Assembly: GCA_033675545.1 (NCBI GenBank)
Contig: JAWDGP010005047.1
Location: 221,001-285,000, forward strand
DNA: 64,000 nt
From: Elysia crispata
Lineage: Eukaryota > Mollusca > Gastropoda > Plakobranchidae
Direction of reading: 5' to 3'
Shown here piece by piece: positions 38,463 through 52,500 of the stretch. How positions within the stretch are numbered: the stretch's first letter is position 1; every line of letters begins with the position of its first letter. The translations under genes and the position numbers were made by a program. Under the pieces are notes generated by a model. That model searched no databases. It worked only from the letters and a program-made list of their open reading frames with translations, and was not told where the DNA came from.

Positions 38463-38695
38463 TGTATTCTAAATGGTAGACACAACCTGTTGTAAAGCTG
38501 ATATGAACACGGGGTGATAGACACAGCATGTTACGCTTCTGGGATCATGGAGTAGAAGACACAGCGTGTTACGCTGTAGGGAACAGAATATATGCACAGT
38601 GTTCTACCATAGGCACTAGATTTAAACTCTTACACTGCAGGGAACAAGTTGTGGTAGATACAGTGTGCTATGCTCTTGGAAGCCTGGATCGTCAG
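38463..38695. repeat. Degenerate minisatellite
   Basis: Diverged units around the core GTAGAYACAGYRTGYTAYGCT occur at about 38475, 38517, 38553 and 38652, with parts of further units between. GC content is higher than in the flanks. Confidence 0.55.
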
Positions 38696-38750
38696 ACCCA
38701 CGCTGTGCGGAAACGTTAAGTGGTATAAGACTGTTACATATATATAAAAA

Positions 38751-38830
38751 GCCCCCAGTAGCTCAATCGGTTGTGCTTTTGACATAACAAGCAGGTGTTC
38801 CAAATCCCAACTGGTGCCGTCCATCTCTTT
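38751..38830 (+). mobile_element. tRNA-like SINE head
   Basis: Begins GCCCCCAGTAGCTCAATCGG, with an A-box-like TAGCTCAATCGG at 38759-38770 and a degraded B box GTGTTCCAAATCCC at 38795-38808. The ends resemble a tRNA acceptor region but the cloverleaf is damaged. A tRNA-derived SINE or tRNA pseudogene is more likely than a working tRNA. Confidence 0.5.
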
Positions 38831-38849
38831 TGAACTAATAGATTACTAT

Positions 38850-39982
38850 TATGTTCAGGAGATGATCAGGTCATCAGAAAAAAACTATGAACTGCAAATT
38901 ACTCTCCCTTAAATGTAATACACATAGACTTCTAGGCCCTGATTTAACTCCTTTAAAACTGTCTTCCTTCCCTTTACATTTTTAAGTAAAGTCAAGATAC
39001 ACTTTTGACCATTACTGTTAAACCTAGACTTACAATTGTCAGATTTCACCATGACAAGGAATGTTTTTTTTATTTCACACATTGATCTCATTTTCCCCCC
39101 CCTTTTTCATTAGTATTTTCCTCTTTATCTTTGTTGTTGGAATTTTTATCTTTATCTTTGTATTTTTTTTTAATCGACATAAATTTTCTTGTGAGAGCAT
39201 GTTGGTGAAAAGGCAGTTTGGACACAAACTCAGTTTAAATTTCTATTGAAGGCGTCATAATGATCATTCATCTAAAAGATCAATAGCAATCTTACTCCTA
39301 AATAAGACTTTTTGATGCAATATAAAAATCAGTCCTACTCTGTGACCACGAACATAACAGAGAATCTGAACAACACAAACTGCAGACTTTTATCATCAGC
39401 TGTCTGAAAAGCTAAAAATTATGGGAAGTTGTCATAATCAAGACAAGGAGAAGACAAGAAAAATTCTCATTGAGACAGATATATAAGCCACAAGCTGTGG
39501 AAGCATGAATCCGATATTACCAGATAGGCTCTCATATGGCTCTCAGGGAATTCACAAAGTGGGTAGAACAAATCTCATCTCATGAAGGAGCAATGAAATT
39601 CAAATTAAAAGAGTCATTATGAAATCATGCGCAGTGAAAACAAGAATCTCTTTTACCTGTAAGCAGTGGTACCTCTATGTTCCCTAAGTAAAAAAGTAAA
39701 CAATGTCAAGCTTTCAATGTAAAACATCTTTATCATTGTGGATTATTTTACATGTACCATACTGTATTTCAAATCATAAAATTTATAATTTTATCTCTTT
39801 TGAAAGCATTTTATCTATAAATATGGTTAATTGTAATGACACAGAAAATCTAGATCTAGTTCTGTTTTGCTCTTTTTCAGACGCAGATTGTGTTGATTCA
39901 TGCTGACAGCATTGTATACACTGAACTCACAAAAAAAAATTTAAAAAGTAAGTCTTACATTTTGATACATTAAAAAACAAAC
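38850..39982. other. Upstream region of MCUR1
   Basis: Holds a dispersed repeat at about 39060-39240 that resembles 50935-51050 (shared TTTTTCAWTTAGTATT, TTTTTGTATTTTT and AGAGCATGT blocks). Otherwise unremarkable. The promoter of MCUR1 is expected here or farther upstream. Confidence 0.4.
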
Positions 39983-42900
39983 ATGACCTTGGTTCGCACT
40001 TGTTCATGCTTTAAGCAAGCATCTGTCTATCACATCACGAAAAGAAAGTGTAGTAGGGCAGCAGCTGCTGAAATAAAAGAATCCTCAAGCCAGAACATTC
40101 CACCACAGAAGAGCCTTGAAGTTGAAAAAGATCCAGACTGTGAGAAAACAGACCAGGAGCCTCTACTTCTAAGAACAAGTCTTGATGCACAGAAACTTGG
40201 TAAGACTGAAAGTTTTAAAGAAATCAGTTTAAAATTGTTTTTTAATCATTCATGTTACCCTCATATTCGCAAATTTTTTTTTTTTTTAGATTTTGGAAAT
40301 TCATTACTAGAAGTTTACAAACATACAATTATATTTTATTCATTACTACGATTATTGAAGGCTTAAAGATTACTATACTGCTAAGTAAAGTCTGTAGTTC
40401 ATAAATTTAAATAGTTAATGATTGATACATATCCTGAAAGAAATGAGTCCATGATGATATTTATATCGTTCTTGAAAAGATGAGTCAAGTAGCAGTCTAA
40501 TCATGAAAAGGATGTAGACCTGATGAGAGCAATCTCCACAAATTACATGATGGGTGTAAGATAACCTGAGCAGATTAGACAGGCTACCAATTTGGCAAGG
40601 TACATCACATGTATATAAATAAAAAAAAAATAGGTGTATGGTTAATGCCTTGATGGACCTTTGCTAAATCGAATTTTTTACAAATTAAAAAACATTTTTT
40701 GTTCAAACCCTCTATCAGTTCACCATATACAGTATGTATGTATAAAATGCGTCGGCAAGGTAAGAATGAAGGGAAATGCAAAATGAAGTAATTAAAAACT
40801 TTCACCTAAACCTCACTAACTCATCCAGCCATACTTTCATTTTGTTTAAAATTAAATTGCCAGCTGTTTAGCTACTGACATTCAGATTAAGCTTGCCGGT
40901 GTGATTTTGGAACTCTACTGGAATTTATTGGAACCTATCAAGACAGAGTTTTTCGCCTTTTTTTCCCTGATCTTTTCAGAGGGATATATATATATGTACT
41001 TAACAGACAAGTAAAAGTTATTCTCTTATAATTTAGTTATAAACTGTTACATAAACAAGTTGAAAAATGGTTTATTTGAAAGCATTAAACTATGAGTTTG
41101 TAGGATTATCTTAGTTACAGTAAGAAAATGAGATGGACTCTGATTTTTTGTGTAAGAAAAAAACAATTTGCTTTATCAAAAATTTTGTCTCTGACTTGAA
41201 AAGAAGCAATTTAGATCTTTGTGAACTCAATGGTTGAACATAATATATTTATAAATTATACAGGATTTGTTTTTATTATTTACCAATATATATGAGCAAT
41301 TCTCAGGAGATCAACCCTAAAGCATTACATTAGACCTGGAATTTATTTTGTCTCTCTTTGTCTCAAAATTGTTCAATATCATTGAGAAAGATGGAAATTT
41401 ATTAAAAAAAAAAAGAGTTGGAGATACTTTTTTTTGAATATTTTTATGTAATGCTTGGTTGTCATCACCATTTAATGATCTTCCGGACGTTATTGATGAC
41501 AAAAAGGTTCAAATTTAGCTACCTTTGAAGCGACAAATTTGTACCTTTTATACCTAGAGTGAAAAAAAAAGATGTTATTATACATTAAAATATGAGAGTT
41601 GAAAAGAAAGACTCATAATTTATTGTAGTAAATGGATTCAATTTGTAACATCTAGGAAAACGTCATCCAGAATTTTTTAGTTCGCAGCTTTTAAAATTAT
41701 TTACATTTATGTAATTCTAAGATGACTGCATTTGATTCCTAGCCAATAGTTACAGTCTAGGACGTCTATGTGTTTATTAGGGTTTTAAAAATTAATCAAT
41801 GAGTATTTCGTCTTTCCAGATGTTACGGTGACACAATTTTTTGTCATTGTAACATCTGGAAGATTGTGAAGAACTTGTTAGTTCACAAATTGTTGCAAAT
41901 AATTATCAAATTTAAAGGCATGCATTGATCAATTTACCTAACTTAGGATTGAAGAACAGTTGAAGATGAACACAGAAATAGTCTTATATACTGGTTTTCA
42001 TCAATTCTGATTGATCTTCCCAACGTTACTGATGACATAAAACTATTGAAGTTCAGGTACCTCATAAGCAAAACAAACCATACCATTGTTACTTTGAAGG
42101 GAAAATAGATGTTATCAGTCATTAAAATATGATAATTGAATAGCAAGACTCATAATTAATGGTAGTAATATGGTAGTAATGGACTTCAATTTTTGTCACT
42201 CTAATATCAAGAAGAACTTGTTCCAGTATTTTGTGTTTAGAGCTTTTAAACTTATTTAAAGTTCAGTGTAAGTTGGCTGCATTTTGACTCCTCACCAAGA
42301 GCTAAAATCTAATGGACCTACAGTATTGATAAGGAATGTACAAATAATAAGTACACATTTTGTTCTTCCCGATGTTACAGTGACATAATGTCTATCATTG
42401 TTACATTGGGAAGAACTTGTTCCAGAATTTTGTGTTTGCAGCTTTTAAATAGATTTAGACTTCAATGTAAACTGCCTCTGTTGTTGGTTCCTCATCAAGA
42501 GCTAGAGTCTAGTGATGGACCTATTTGCGGCATCATAACGTCGGAAAAAACCATGTTAATGTATTTGTTGCCGACATACTTTTTATATCTAAAAAATAAA
42601 ATGATTAAATCTTTTGGCCTTAAATGCTTCTAGATGTTATGGTCAGGAACTTTTTTTTCTGGACATTATCCTACGACAGCGATGACAAAAATGGAAATGA
42701 ATTACCCCTTTGGCTATTGAGACTAGCAATAGAATGAAGTAGGTTTTATGGGAACAAAGAGGTCATATCCGGTGAACTTGACAACAATGGTTTTGTCCAG
42801 GAAGTGAAAGTAAACAAGGAATGAAGTATATTCTGGACGTTATAGCATGACATGAAACGACCTAGTTTGTTTTCAGAGGCCCAATTAGATTTAAGAGTTA

Positions 42901-45900
42901 GCATTCACCCTGTTAATTAAAGGGAAGTGAATTCTATTTTTAGCACTCTTCTCTGTACAAGCATGTAGCAAGCTAGCTAGGCTTTTATAACAGCTGATCT
43001 GCTCAGCTTAAAATATGCCTTTAAATGACTATATTGACATAGAGCATAATGTCCAGAAGCACATAGTAAAGATTAGATTAAAAGGAATTGTGCTCTCTGT
43101 TAGTTCTGTTTTTTAAGTGAAAAGTTACTGTATGACAAAAAAAAATTGAAAAAAATATATGGGTTTTACAATCATAGTTGGCCACTTTTTAAAAAACAAC
43201 CACTCAAAAACACCAGTATTTTATGTGACGTGTTTTATTGACGAGATGATTCAATACAAAACTGAACAGAATTAAATTATTTAGTTTTAAAGGTACACCA
43301 AACTATACCTGCTATCTCCTCAACATATGCTTGGAAGAATACATCAGTTTTATTCAAAAATATTTTTGAAATCAGAAAAAAAAAACGTGTATGAAATCAT
43401 CCTACTAGACCAATATTGATCTTTTGAGAATTGCTCATTATGCAGTTATCTCAAAATATGTTTTAATTTTATTATTTGCTTTTTTTCCTGACCAGTGTGG
43501 TAAACAATATTATAAGTAATTATTATAGGACTCATGAACTTAACCAATGAAATAAAAACTTGATTTGTGTTTTTGTAATTTTTTATTAAAAATATTAATG
43601 TCTAGTTTCCTTTGAAATGAAGAGCCAAATCTCTTAATGTTTGTGAAGATAAAGATGTTGAGAGAAACAATGGTTTTCTGCTTCACAATGTTGAATGCTG
43701 AGATTAATCACGATCCTAATTCTGGTCCCCTGATAATGAGATCTAGTTTGGTGCTGGATTTGCTTTGAATTACAGAAAATAAAACTCTACTTTTAATGTA
43801 TCGAAGTGGTTTAAAAATCCTCTTTTTGTTTTTTGCAGCTCTTACAATGTTGCTATTTTATGTTTGACGTGAGCTATAGCTTCAGATGAAATTGTTTTAG
43901 AAGCCCTAGGTGCCAAATGACCGAGAATGTTGACTTTGAAAAGACCAAACATGTCAGCTGTCACCAATCTTCAGAATGTATTCAAAAAGATCAAGGACTC
44001 TAACCTCAAAATGGAAGCTCCCCATTAGAATGGGCAGACGGTTGAGGTTGAGACTAACATGAATTTAGAGATGCCTAGGTCAGAATAAAAATTATTGACA
44101 TCATAAAGATTGCCAAGCACTGACTCTGGAGGAAGAACAAACATACTTGGAGTATGACTTTGTGCACAAAGCCATTGAGTGAGCCATAGGGGTGAATATT
44201 TTTGTGTCCCCAAGTTAAGTACAGTAGAAACCTCAAAAATTGAAGTCTGATAATTCGAATTTCTCATGAACCGAATTTTGCAAGAGGATAGCTTATTTTT
44301 TCTCTCTCTTTGGCTTTGTTAGAATCTGGTTCATATTTCAAAGTCTTTCAGATTCAATTCTCTTAATTTGAAGTGGACACCACCCCTAAGGCATAAAAAA
44401 GTACCACATCTGTGTGTCTCTAGCAGCAAGCAATGCTAATCACTGCTCTACGAGTAGGAAGGAGCTGACAGTACATGTAGTAACACTGATACTGGTAGCA
44501 ACGTGGAACAAGGGAAAGGGAGAGTTGCTCGTTGCAGACATAGAGCACACTTATTCAATGAGTAATAGGTTCCGTTATTCACTTTTTTGTAAATCGAATA
44601 CTCTTTATTCGAAGTTTAAATTCATTCCCACACATTTCTAATTATGAGATTTCCACTGTATGAAAAATAGTATGCAACTAAGCAAGGCAGAAAGGCAAAG
44701 TATAGAATGACAATGTTGACTTCACAAATCAAAAAGTTGTAATGAAGCCTCCAAGTTAACCACAATTCACACAGGCTAGAAGATTGGAGATCCATAGGTT
44801 GTAGACATTCAATGACTAACATATTTTTCAGATATCACCATCCTTTACAAACTGGGACACTGTGATATAAAATGGCTCCCACACAAACGGAGTTTAAAAT
44901 TTACAGAATAATTAGAGACCTAAAAAAATGTATGACTCAAAATGCTGTGAGAATTCTTTTGCACCGGCATCATGCCATAATGCCTTGAGACTTCTGTACA
45001 TTTTATTATGAGCTTCTTTACTCAGGAAAAAATTCCAATATCAACTTTTTGCTATTTCATCTTAATTTTCCCCACGTTTTACCATAACATTAATATTTTT
45101 ATGTCTAAGTTAAGCAACATCAGCAGCTACATTTGCATGTATTTTATCATAATAATTTAATATGGGGATTCATGTATTTAGTTTTTTTTAATAATCCATG
45201 TTAAAACATTGCTACTGTTTACATTTCTATGCAATGCTTTTAATGTATTATGAAAGATTGCAATGAGATGTTCATAGCACAGGCGAGAAAAGAATTGTGC
45301 AGCATCAACAATTCATTTCTGGTATTTGTTTTTTTTTAGTACATATTATTTCATTTTATATTGTGCATTACATTCTAAATGTCCGTGGCTGTTGTTCATA
45401 GTTTAATGTATAAAATGAAGGTTGAAAGTAGAAGTGTATGCTTTTCAATTCATGAACTGAAAAGATCTGCTTTATGCTTATTTATGTTCAGCTTAGATTG
45501 CCATTTGTTATGACCAATTAACAGTTTACCATAAATCCATGTTAAAACATCATGACTGTTGTTTATATTTCAATCTAAGACTAAGGCTTGTAATGTCTTA
45601 TGTAGCTAGATACAATGTATAAGTGTTTTCAAAATGATTCGGAAAAGCTGTTTTATGCATGTTTCAATATAACTTTAGTAGAGTGGAAGAAGAAAAAAGC
45701 TTTTACAAACTCTGTGTTTTTGTTTTTCCTTCTTAGTGGTTTGAAGGAACTGTGAAATCATGTTTTGTGTCAGTGTTCCTGTCATATATAGTCAAGCGCA
45801 AGCGAATTACATCATTCCACTCTCTTGTTCTGCACCTAGTGCAAAAACGTGCCACAATAAATTAGCCAAAGGAAATCCACCTATCATGATAATTAATAGG

Positions 45901-46271
45901 GAATGGGAATATTTATTTTGCTGTAATACGAATAAAAGCTTTACCTTCAAATCTTTTATTTATACATATACATGTACCATAGTTCATCAGTCAAACAGTC
46001 TTAGCATTTGTGTGAATCTAGCTTTGAGGTGAATCTAAAAAAGGTCATCATAGTCAAATATTAAATTCTACACCTAGAACTAGAAACCTGTAAATTGCTG
46101 TTTTTATGTTTTTAGAAGTGCATTTTAAGAAATACTGATTCATTGTGAGGTAAAGACTAGTTTTAGATCATAACAGTCAAATCTTTGAGATTGTGGTTCA
46201 TTAAAAAAGATTGTTCACTTCAACAAGTCTCTCAGAATTGTTTAAATCCTGAAATAGTTAATGCATGTAGA

Positions 46272-46346
<75 letters not shown>

Positions 46347-46496
46347 TAGAAGATCTTACCTTAAATTTCCATGCATACTTTGTCCTCCGCTTGAAACACC
46401 AGTGTAGTATGCATGGAAATTTAAGGTAAGATCTTCTATATTTATGTATTGCTCCAACAGTTGAGCACTCTCATCAATTATTCCACCTTATCTTCA

Positions 46497-46552
<56 letters not shown>

Positions 46553-49500
46553 TTACACACATATATTCAATTTGTCTGAATTCTCCTTTTAATGAGGTTA
46601 TTAAAGAAATGAATATTATTTTTTTTTTCTCAGCTATTTAGTCATTCTGACTTTTTTTACAGATGACTCTGCTTCACTTCATTCTCGGCGCATTGATCCT
46701 GCAACTGTGAAACAAATTTATTATTTTGATACCCTTGCCTTTTCAAAAAAACTTGAAGCCAATGGTAAGAAATTTAAAAAGCACAAGTCTCAATTGATTG
46801 GTTTGAGATTCATTTTTTATTAAGCTATGGTTTCAGGCTTAAAATCAAAATTAAGTGGCAATTGCTGAATCAGCTCAGTGATTTTTTTTTTTAGGGTGAT
46901 CTCTCTATTTTTTCTTTCTGCTGTAAGTGCTTTCTTAACTACATGGTCAGGGTCATCTAATTTAGAACTTCAGATTAGTGTCTAACAATGAGTGCATCAT
47001 TTCCAAGAAATTAGAATAGAAATAGAAGTAAGTAACCTGCAACCAGAGCAAGTACACTGTACTTGTGAGATAACTTCTCAAAATTGAACCTTTGAGTGTC
47101 TTTGTTTTAATAATCATGTCGCAGCTTAAGAGACTGTATTTCTGTATTTTTATTGTCCAACTTAGAAAAGTAAAAGTGTGTGAATTATCCTCTTGATTAT
47201 AAAAGAAAGAGTCGATATTTTCAGTTTAAGTCATCGATTGTTTTCAAACTCAAATACTCTTTTAGAACTTGCAAAAAGATGCAGTTAGAGATCTGTTCAT
47301 ACAGTATGTACCAGCATATTGTTCCCTACATAAATCAACAGTGAACTTAAGGTTAATGCTATGATTTGCTTAAGTATGAATCAATTTGAGTAGGTGTAGG
47401 CCTATTATACCGAAGAATTAATGTAAGGAAGGAACATGCCAATGTAGTTGAGTTCTTCTGCAGTATGGCTAACTTTAGGGGCTCCACAGATGCCGTGGCA
47501 ACAAGCTTCCACCATTGCTCTTGATTCCTGGGCTTTCGTCATGTGTAGCTCTCCTTCAAGTTTGCACACTTGGTGAAGTTTCATTCATTCTTGTTCATTT
47601 GTTTTAGAATGGCATAAGACTGAGGTTTCATTTTGATTTTGAGTGTAAAAAAATAACTCAGAATTTCATTTTCTTATGACTTGCGATGTATATGTAAATT
47701 ATTTCTATTGCCAATATCATGTGCTTTGGTGGAAACAAATTTTACTACAGAAGATGAATGTTTTCTAGTATTGTACTTAGTAGTAAGTATGAATAGCATG
47801 AATTTAAATTTTTTGTTTAAAAGAAAAACAAAAAAATTAAAGAGATAGGAGAAGTGAGTGACAAAGAGAAAAGACAAGAATATTGATTTTTAAGTAATTT
47901 AAGTCTACCATCAAATTCATGTGGTTTTTTTTTTCTGCAGGGTTCTCACGTCAGCAGGCAGAGGCATGTGCTGAGTGCCTAGTGGAGATAATTAATACAA
48001 CACTTGATCATCAGGGAAGGCACATGGTCACTAAACCTCAACAGGTTCTTGTTGCTCAATTCTTCTTTTATTATTGCTTATTAACCACTTCAATGCTGTG
48101 TACGTACATCGTATGTGCCTATGTGAGGGGTGTCCCGTGCGCTGTGTACGTACGCTGTACGTGCTCAATTAGTCAATATAGCAAGTTTTGTTTCACCGCA
48201 TTGGAAATCAGTTTCGGTTTTCAAAGGATTAAAAATAGTATCGCTGGAAAGCTCAAGTTTTTCCGAAACTTTTAATAGCTCATAGTGTCATTGAAGCCGG
48301 ACAAAGAGTGTTTGACACTTGTGAAACACATACATACGCATGCAAAGCCGTTCCTGTATGTTTGGCTTGTAGAATCTAGATCTAGCCCAAATTGTATGGA
48401 AGAGCGTCAGTCTTGACTAGATTTAGATATTGACTAGCAAGCTATGGCTTTGTCTTTGATATATAAGTTGTGGTATCTATTGCTATTATTTCTAGATCTA
48501 GAGATTTAGCAAAATTTAGCTTGACGAGTGTATCCATAGTCTCACAAAAATTTCCTTAGCATGGGGCGGAAAAAATTGTGTAGCAGTCAAGGGTTTAAGT
48601 TATTTGTGCTGAAATATTTCGAATGTGTCTGATTTTAGGAATATATAAATACAAGCCTTCAACTTCACTTATTTTGTATATAGCTGTCTAGGTGCATGAA
48701 GAAAAAAAAGAAATGTAACAAACTTTTTGTTGTCTACAGGAAATAGCAGTTCAGCAACTTCTGTCTGAGATAGTTTCAGTTAAAAAAGACATGACTCTGC
48801 TACAAAAGAGCGAGTTTTCATCTCTGAAAACAGAGACTGAGGTAAGGTTGTACAGTTATTAATATGGAAAAGAAATTGTTTAGACATAAAGTAGGGCCTT
48901 CTCTTTCCATCCCTTGCTTTCTTCCCTCTAAGTTACTATCTCTTTTCCCTCCCATTCTCTCTGTCTGGCCCTTAGTCTATATCTCTAGGTCTTTCTGTCT
49001 GACTCTTTTTTTTCTCTCTTTTTCTCTCCCCCTCACATTCTCTCTACCCTTACACCTCTTTTTCTCTTTCCAGTTTTCACCACCTTTTCTTTGCAATAGA
49101 TTACAATTTTTTCTCCCACAGAAAATCAGCATTTCACTGACGCAATCTCAAGATCATATGAATGATGAGATTGTCAAGTTAAAAGGGCAGTTTAGTCTTG
49201 ACATCAATCTTGAAAGGGGTCGAGCAATTGAGGCTGTGAGTGTTTATTGTAAGCTTAGGTACAAAAAAAAATTATCATGATATTGATAATACCCAGAGAT
49301 GCAGGTTTTTATTTTTCATTTGTTGTTTTTAGTTTTTGTTTTGTTACACAAATTAAAAGAAAAAATATATTGTTTTTGGGGGACATGCTAAATTTTTGTT
49401 AAAACATTGGATAAAAACTGGATTAGCATGGAAATAAGAAAAGTAATTATCAACAGTTGAAACACTTTGTAGTTTAAAGAGTAATCAAAATATACTCTCT

Positions 49501-52500
49501 GGTGGCAGGAAAAAATTTAGCGAGATAAGAGAAAGTATTCTTGTCATCAATTTTTATTTTATCAGTTCATAGTGTTTGTAATATCAGTACATTTTACTTC
49601 ATAAACTGCAATACGTCAGCTCACAATGTGGGAGCTCTTCAATCTATTTGTATCTGGATAGTCTTTTAATAAATGGTTGTGGTAAGATTTTTATGAAATC
49701 TTGATAAATTGAAATCAGCAACAGCACTAAACTGTTATTTGTGGAGTCACTTACTTAGTAATCTTAGGTTATAAGATGCTATCAAGACCAGAACTATACA
49801 TGTGGTTAGGAATTTTTTTTAGCTCAAATCGTATCTAGATTTAGAATTAGTTTGAAGACAAAGTTCAATTCAATGGATATCACAGCATCCCACTTGTAGT
49901 ATTTCAGTTTTTTCACAACTCAATTTAGTTAAAGTACAGTATAATCCACTTTTATCAATAGCCAATTTACCAAAATTTTTGTTTATTGACGTCTTTTCCC
50001 AAACACCAAATTTTTAATTCAGAGTTTGTGGTAATAAAATTCTCTTATAATTTATATTGATTTATTTTTTTCATTCACTCCGCCTTATCGACTTGCCTGC
50101 TACAAGATAGTCAAGCCCAAATTAAAGGCAAAAAAATCTGTAGGATAAAAAAATCCAGCAATTTTAATTCCCCCAATTTATTTTGCTTATCAAAATAAGC
50201 ATGGATTATACTAATGATTTAATGTGTTGTAAGTCCCTTTCCATGTAGTCTTAGCCTACACAGCACCAGATTTCTCCCTTCCCAGTAGTGTAGGTCTACT
50301 AATTTATCCACACTTTCTCTGTTCAATCGAAGCACCAATCAGCATCTCTTGGCTTTCTAACAGGCCTAGATCTAGATTTGGTCTCACCCACATCACCCAG
50401 TGAGACAAGTGCTGTGGTGCCAATCACCAGACACTTACTAAGCATTATCGCTGCGCTCCATCTCAAGAGCACAGTGACCCTCTGGCCAGGCTTAACCTTT
50501 GCCTGTCCATCTTACTGCAATGTTCTGTTTCTCTTGAACGCACACTTTTTCTTTCTCTCCATCTGGCACAGCATTTTGCTTAGGCTATTACGTATGCTTT
50601 GCGCTCTTGTAATAGAACCAGTGAGAGGGAGAGGAAATGTTAAGCAATTAGCTCAGGAATTGGCATAGGTTTTTTACCCAGCCCCTATCCCCTTTACCTT
50701 TTCACCATCTGCCTAAAGGAGTAAGACAGTGTCCTCTGACTATCCAATGTGGGCGAGGCCAAACTAGTTCTAGGCCTGATACTAGTGATAGAGAGCCAGT
50801 GCGGATTGATGCGTGAGCTAAGACAGTGTCGCAATGTTTGCTAAAACAGGAAATAGTGGAGACAATACACAAAACCCCATTTTTAAGCAGAACAAAAATT
50901 AACATTTAGAAAATCACCTTATTCTACACATTGGCCTTCTCTTCCCTTTTTCAATTAGTATTCTCCTATTTTCTTTCTTACTCGTATATTTCTCTTTATT
51001 TTTGTATTTTTATTTATTGGCATAAATGTTACTTCCAAGAGCATGTAGATATAATCCGATTCCATCGTAATTTGATGTAGCATTCCAACTGTGTCGCTAG
51101 CATCCAGTGTTGTAGCACACAGCTTGTATTTGCTTAATCAATGATCTATTTATTTAGTACATTATTAATGGTCGTTTCGCTTCCAACCTTGAAAATTTGT
51201 ATAGATCTAGAATGAGAAATGCTTAATCAGTACAAGAAACTACTGTTTCATGAGTAATACATCTAATATCCTTCTAAACTTTTTTCCATGAAGCATGCAG
51301 AGAATGAGAAACGGCTGCAGCAGCTCCACAACAAAATTGACACAGAGATAGCTAATTTGAAGACTGTGTATGAAATGTATCGAAATGATGTCTTCAAATA
51401 TGCTGGAGGTGGGTTTTGTTTCGATTATTTTTGTAATGAGTAATTTGCAATTTAAAAGAGTTTGCCTGTTAGCTTTGAAATGTGAGTTAAGTAAAGAATT
51501 CAGTTTGATTTTTTTCCTTCAGTTAAAAGAAAAAATGTATGGAAAAGACACGTATGGAGATATATTTTTATTAATTTTTCAAGTTTTTCAACCCTTTTGT
51601 TTAAAATATTTTAGCGTTGAATTGAAATTTGTAATTTCAATGTCAGTATTGTTTTATATATATTTATATAATATAAATGTATGTACAGTGGAATCTGCTT
51701 GAAGTCAACACCACACTGCAGTCCCATTTTGTCCTTCTTAAAGAATAGCTATCAATATTGACTTTAGCGCAAGCTTAATTAAACATTTACAAGCTTACCT
51801 TTTACTTTGAAATTATTGTAAACTTTATAAATTTTCCCTTATAACTTAAATCAATACACCATGGCTGCAAGCAATGAGCAGTGGACCAAGCACGTATTTT
51901 TACTTCCAATTAGTGAGTGTTGCCAAATACTTACTTTTTAGCACTGATATGGACAGACGTATTGAAAAGCCCAAAAACAGACTAAATGCGTACTGGTTGG
52001 CAGCTTTGAGACCACTATCATAAGTAACAGAAAGGAAATAATTTTTCTTTTTTTATAACATGAATTCTTGGACTTGTTTTCTGTAAATGATTAAGTTAAC
52101 ATTGCTTTAAGACAACACTTTTTTTTTGGTCCCATCGTGTTGACTATAAGCGGATTCCAGTGTATGTTGTTTTCTAAACAATTACACAAATGACTTTAAA
52201 ATACTCGAGTAGTTCTTTCACCACTGATTTTCACTCCTTGAAAATTGTTTAATTTGACAATTTTTACTCTTGATGCTTTTACCTTCGACTTATTCTTAAG
52301 ATATGACTGTCACATTTTCAAATTTATAAATTATCTACCTTATACTATGGTTAAATTTAAAACATTTTAGTGCCCGATCCCAGCACCCTTTACAAAAAAA
52401 AAAAAATGAATATCAATGAATAAAAGATTCAATTTTTTTATGAGTGCATGTGTACTTTTAGCATAAGTTAAGTAGGCATTGACTGTTTATTCTTTTCTCT

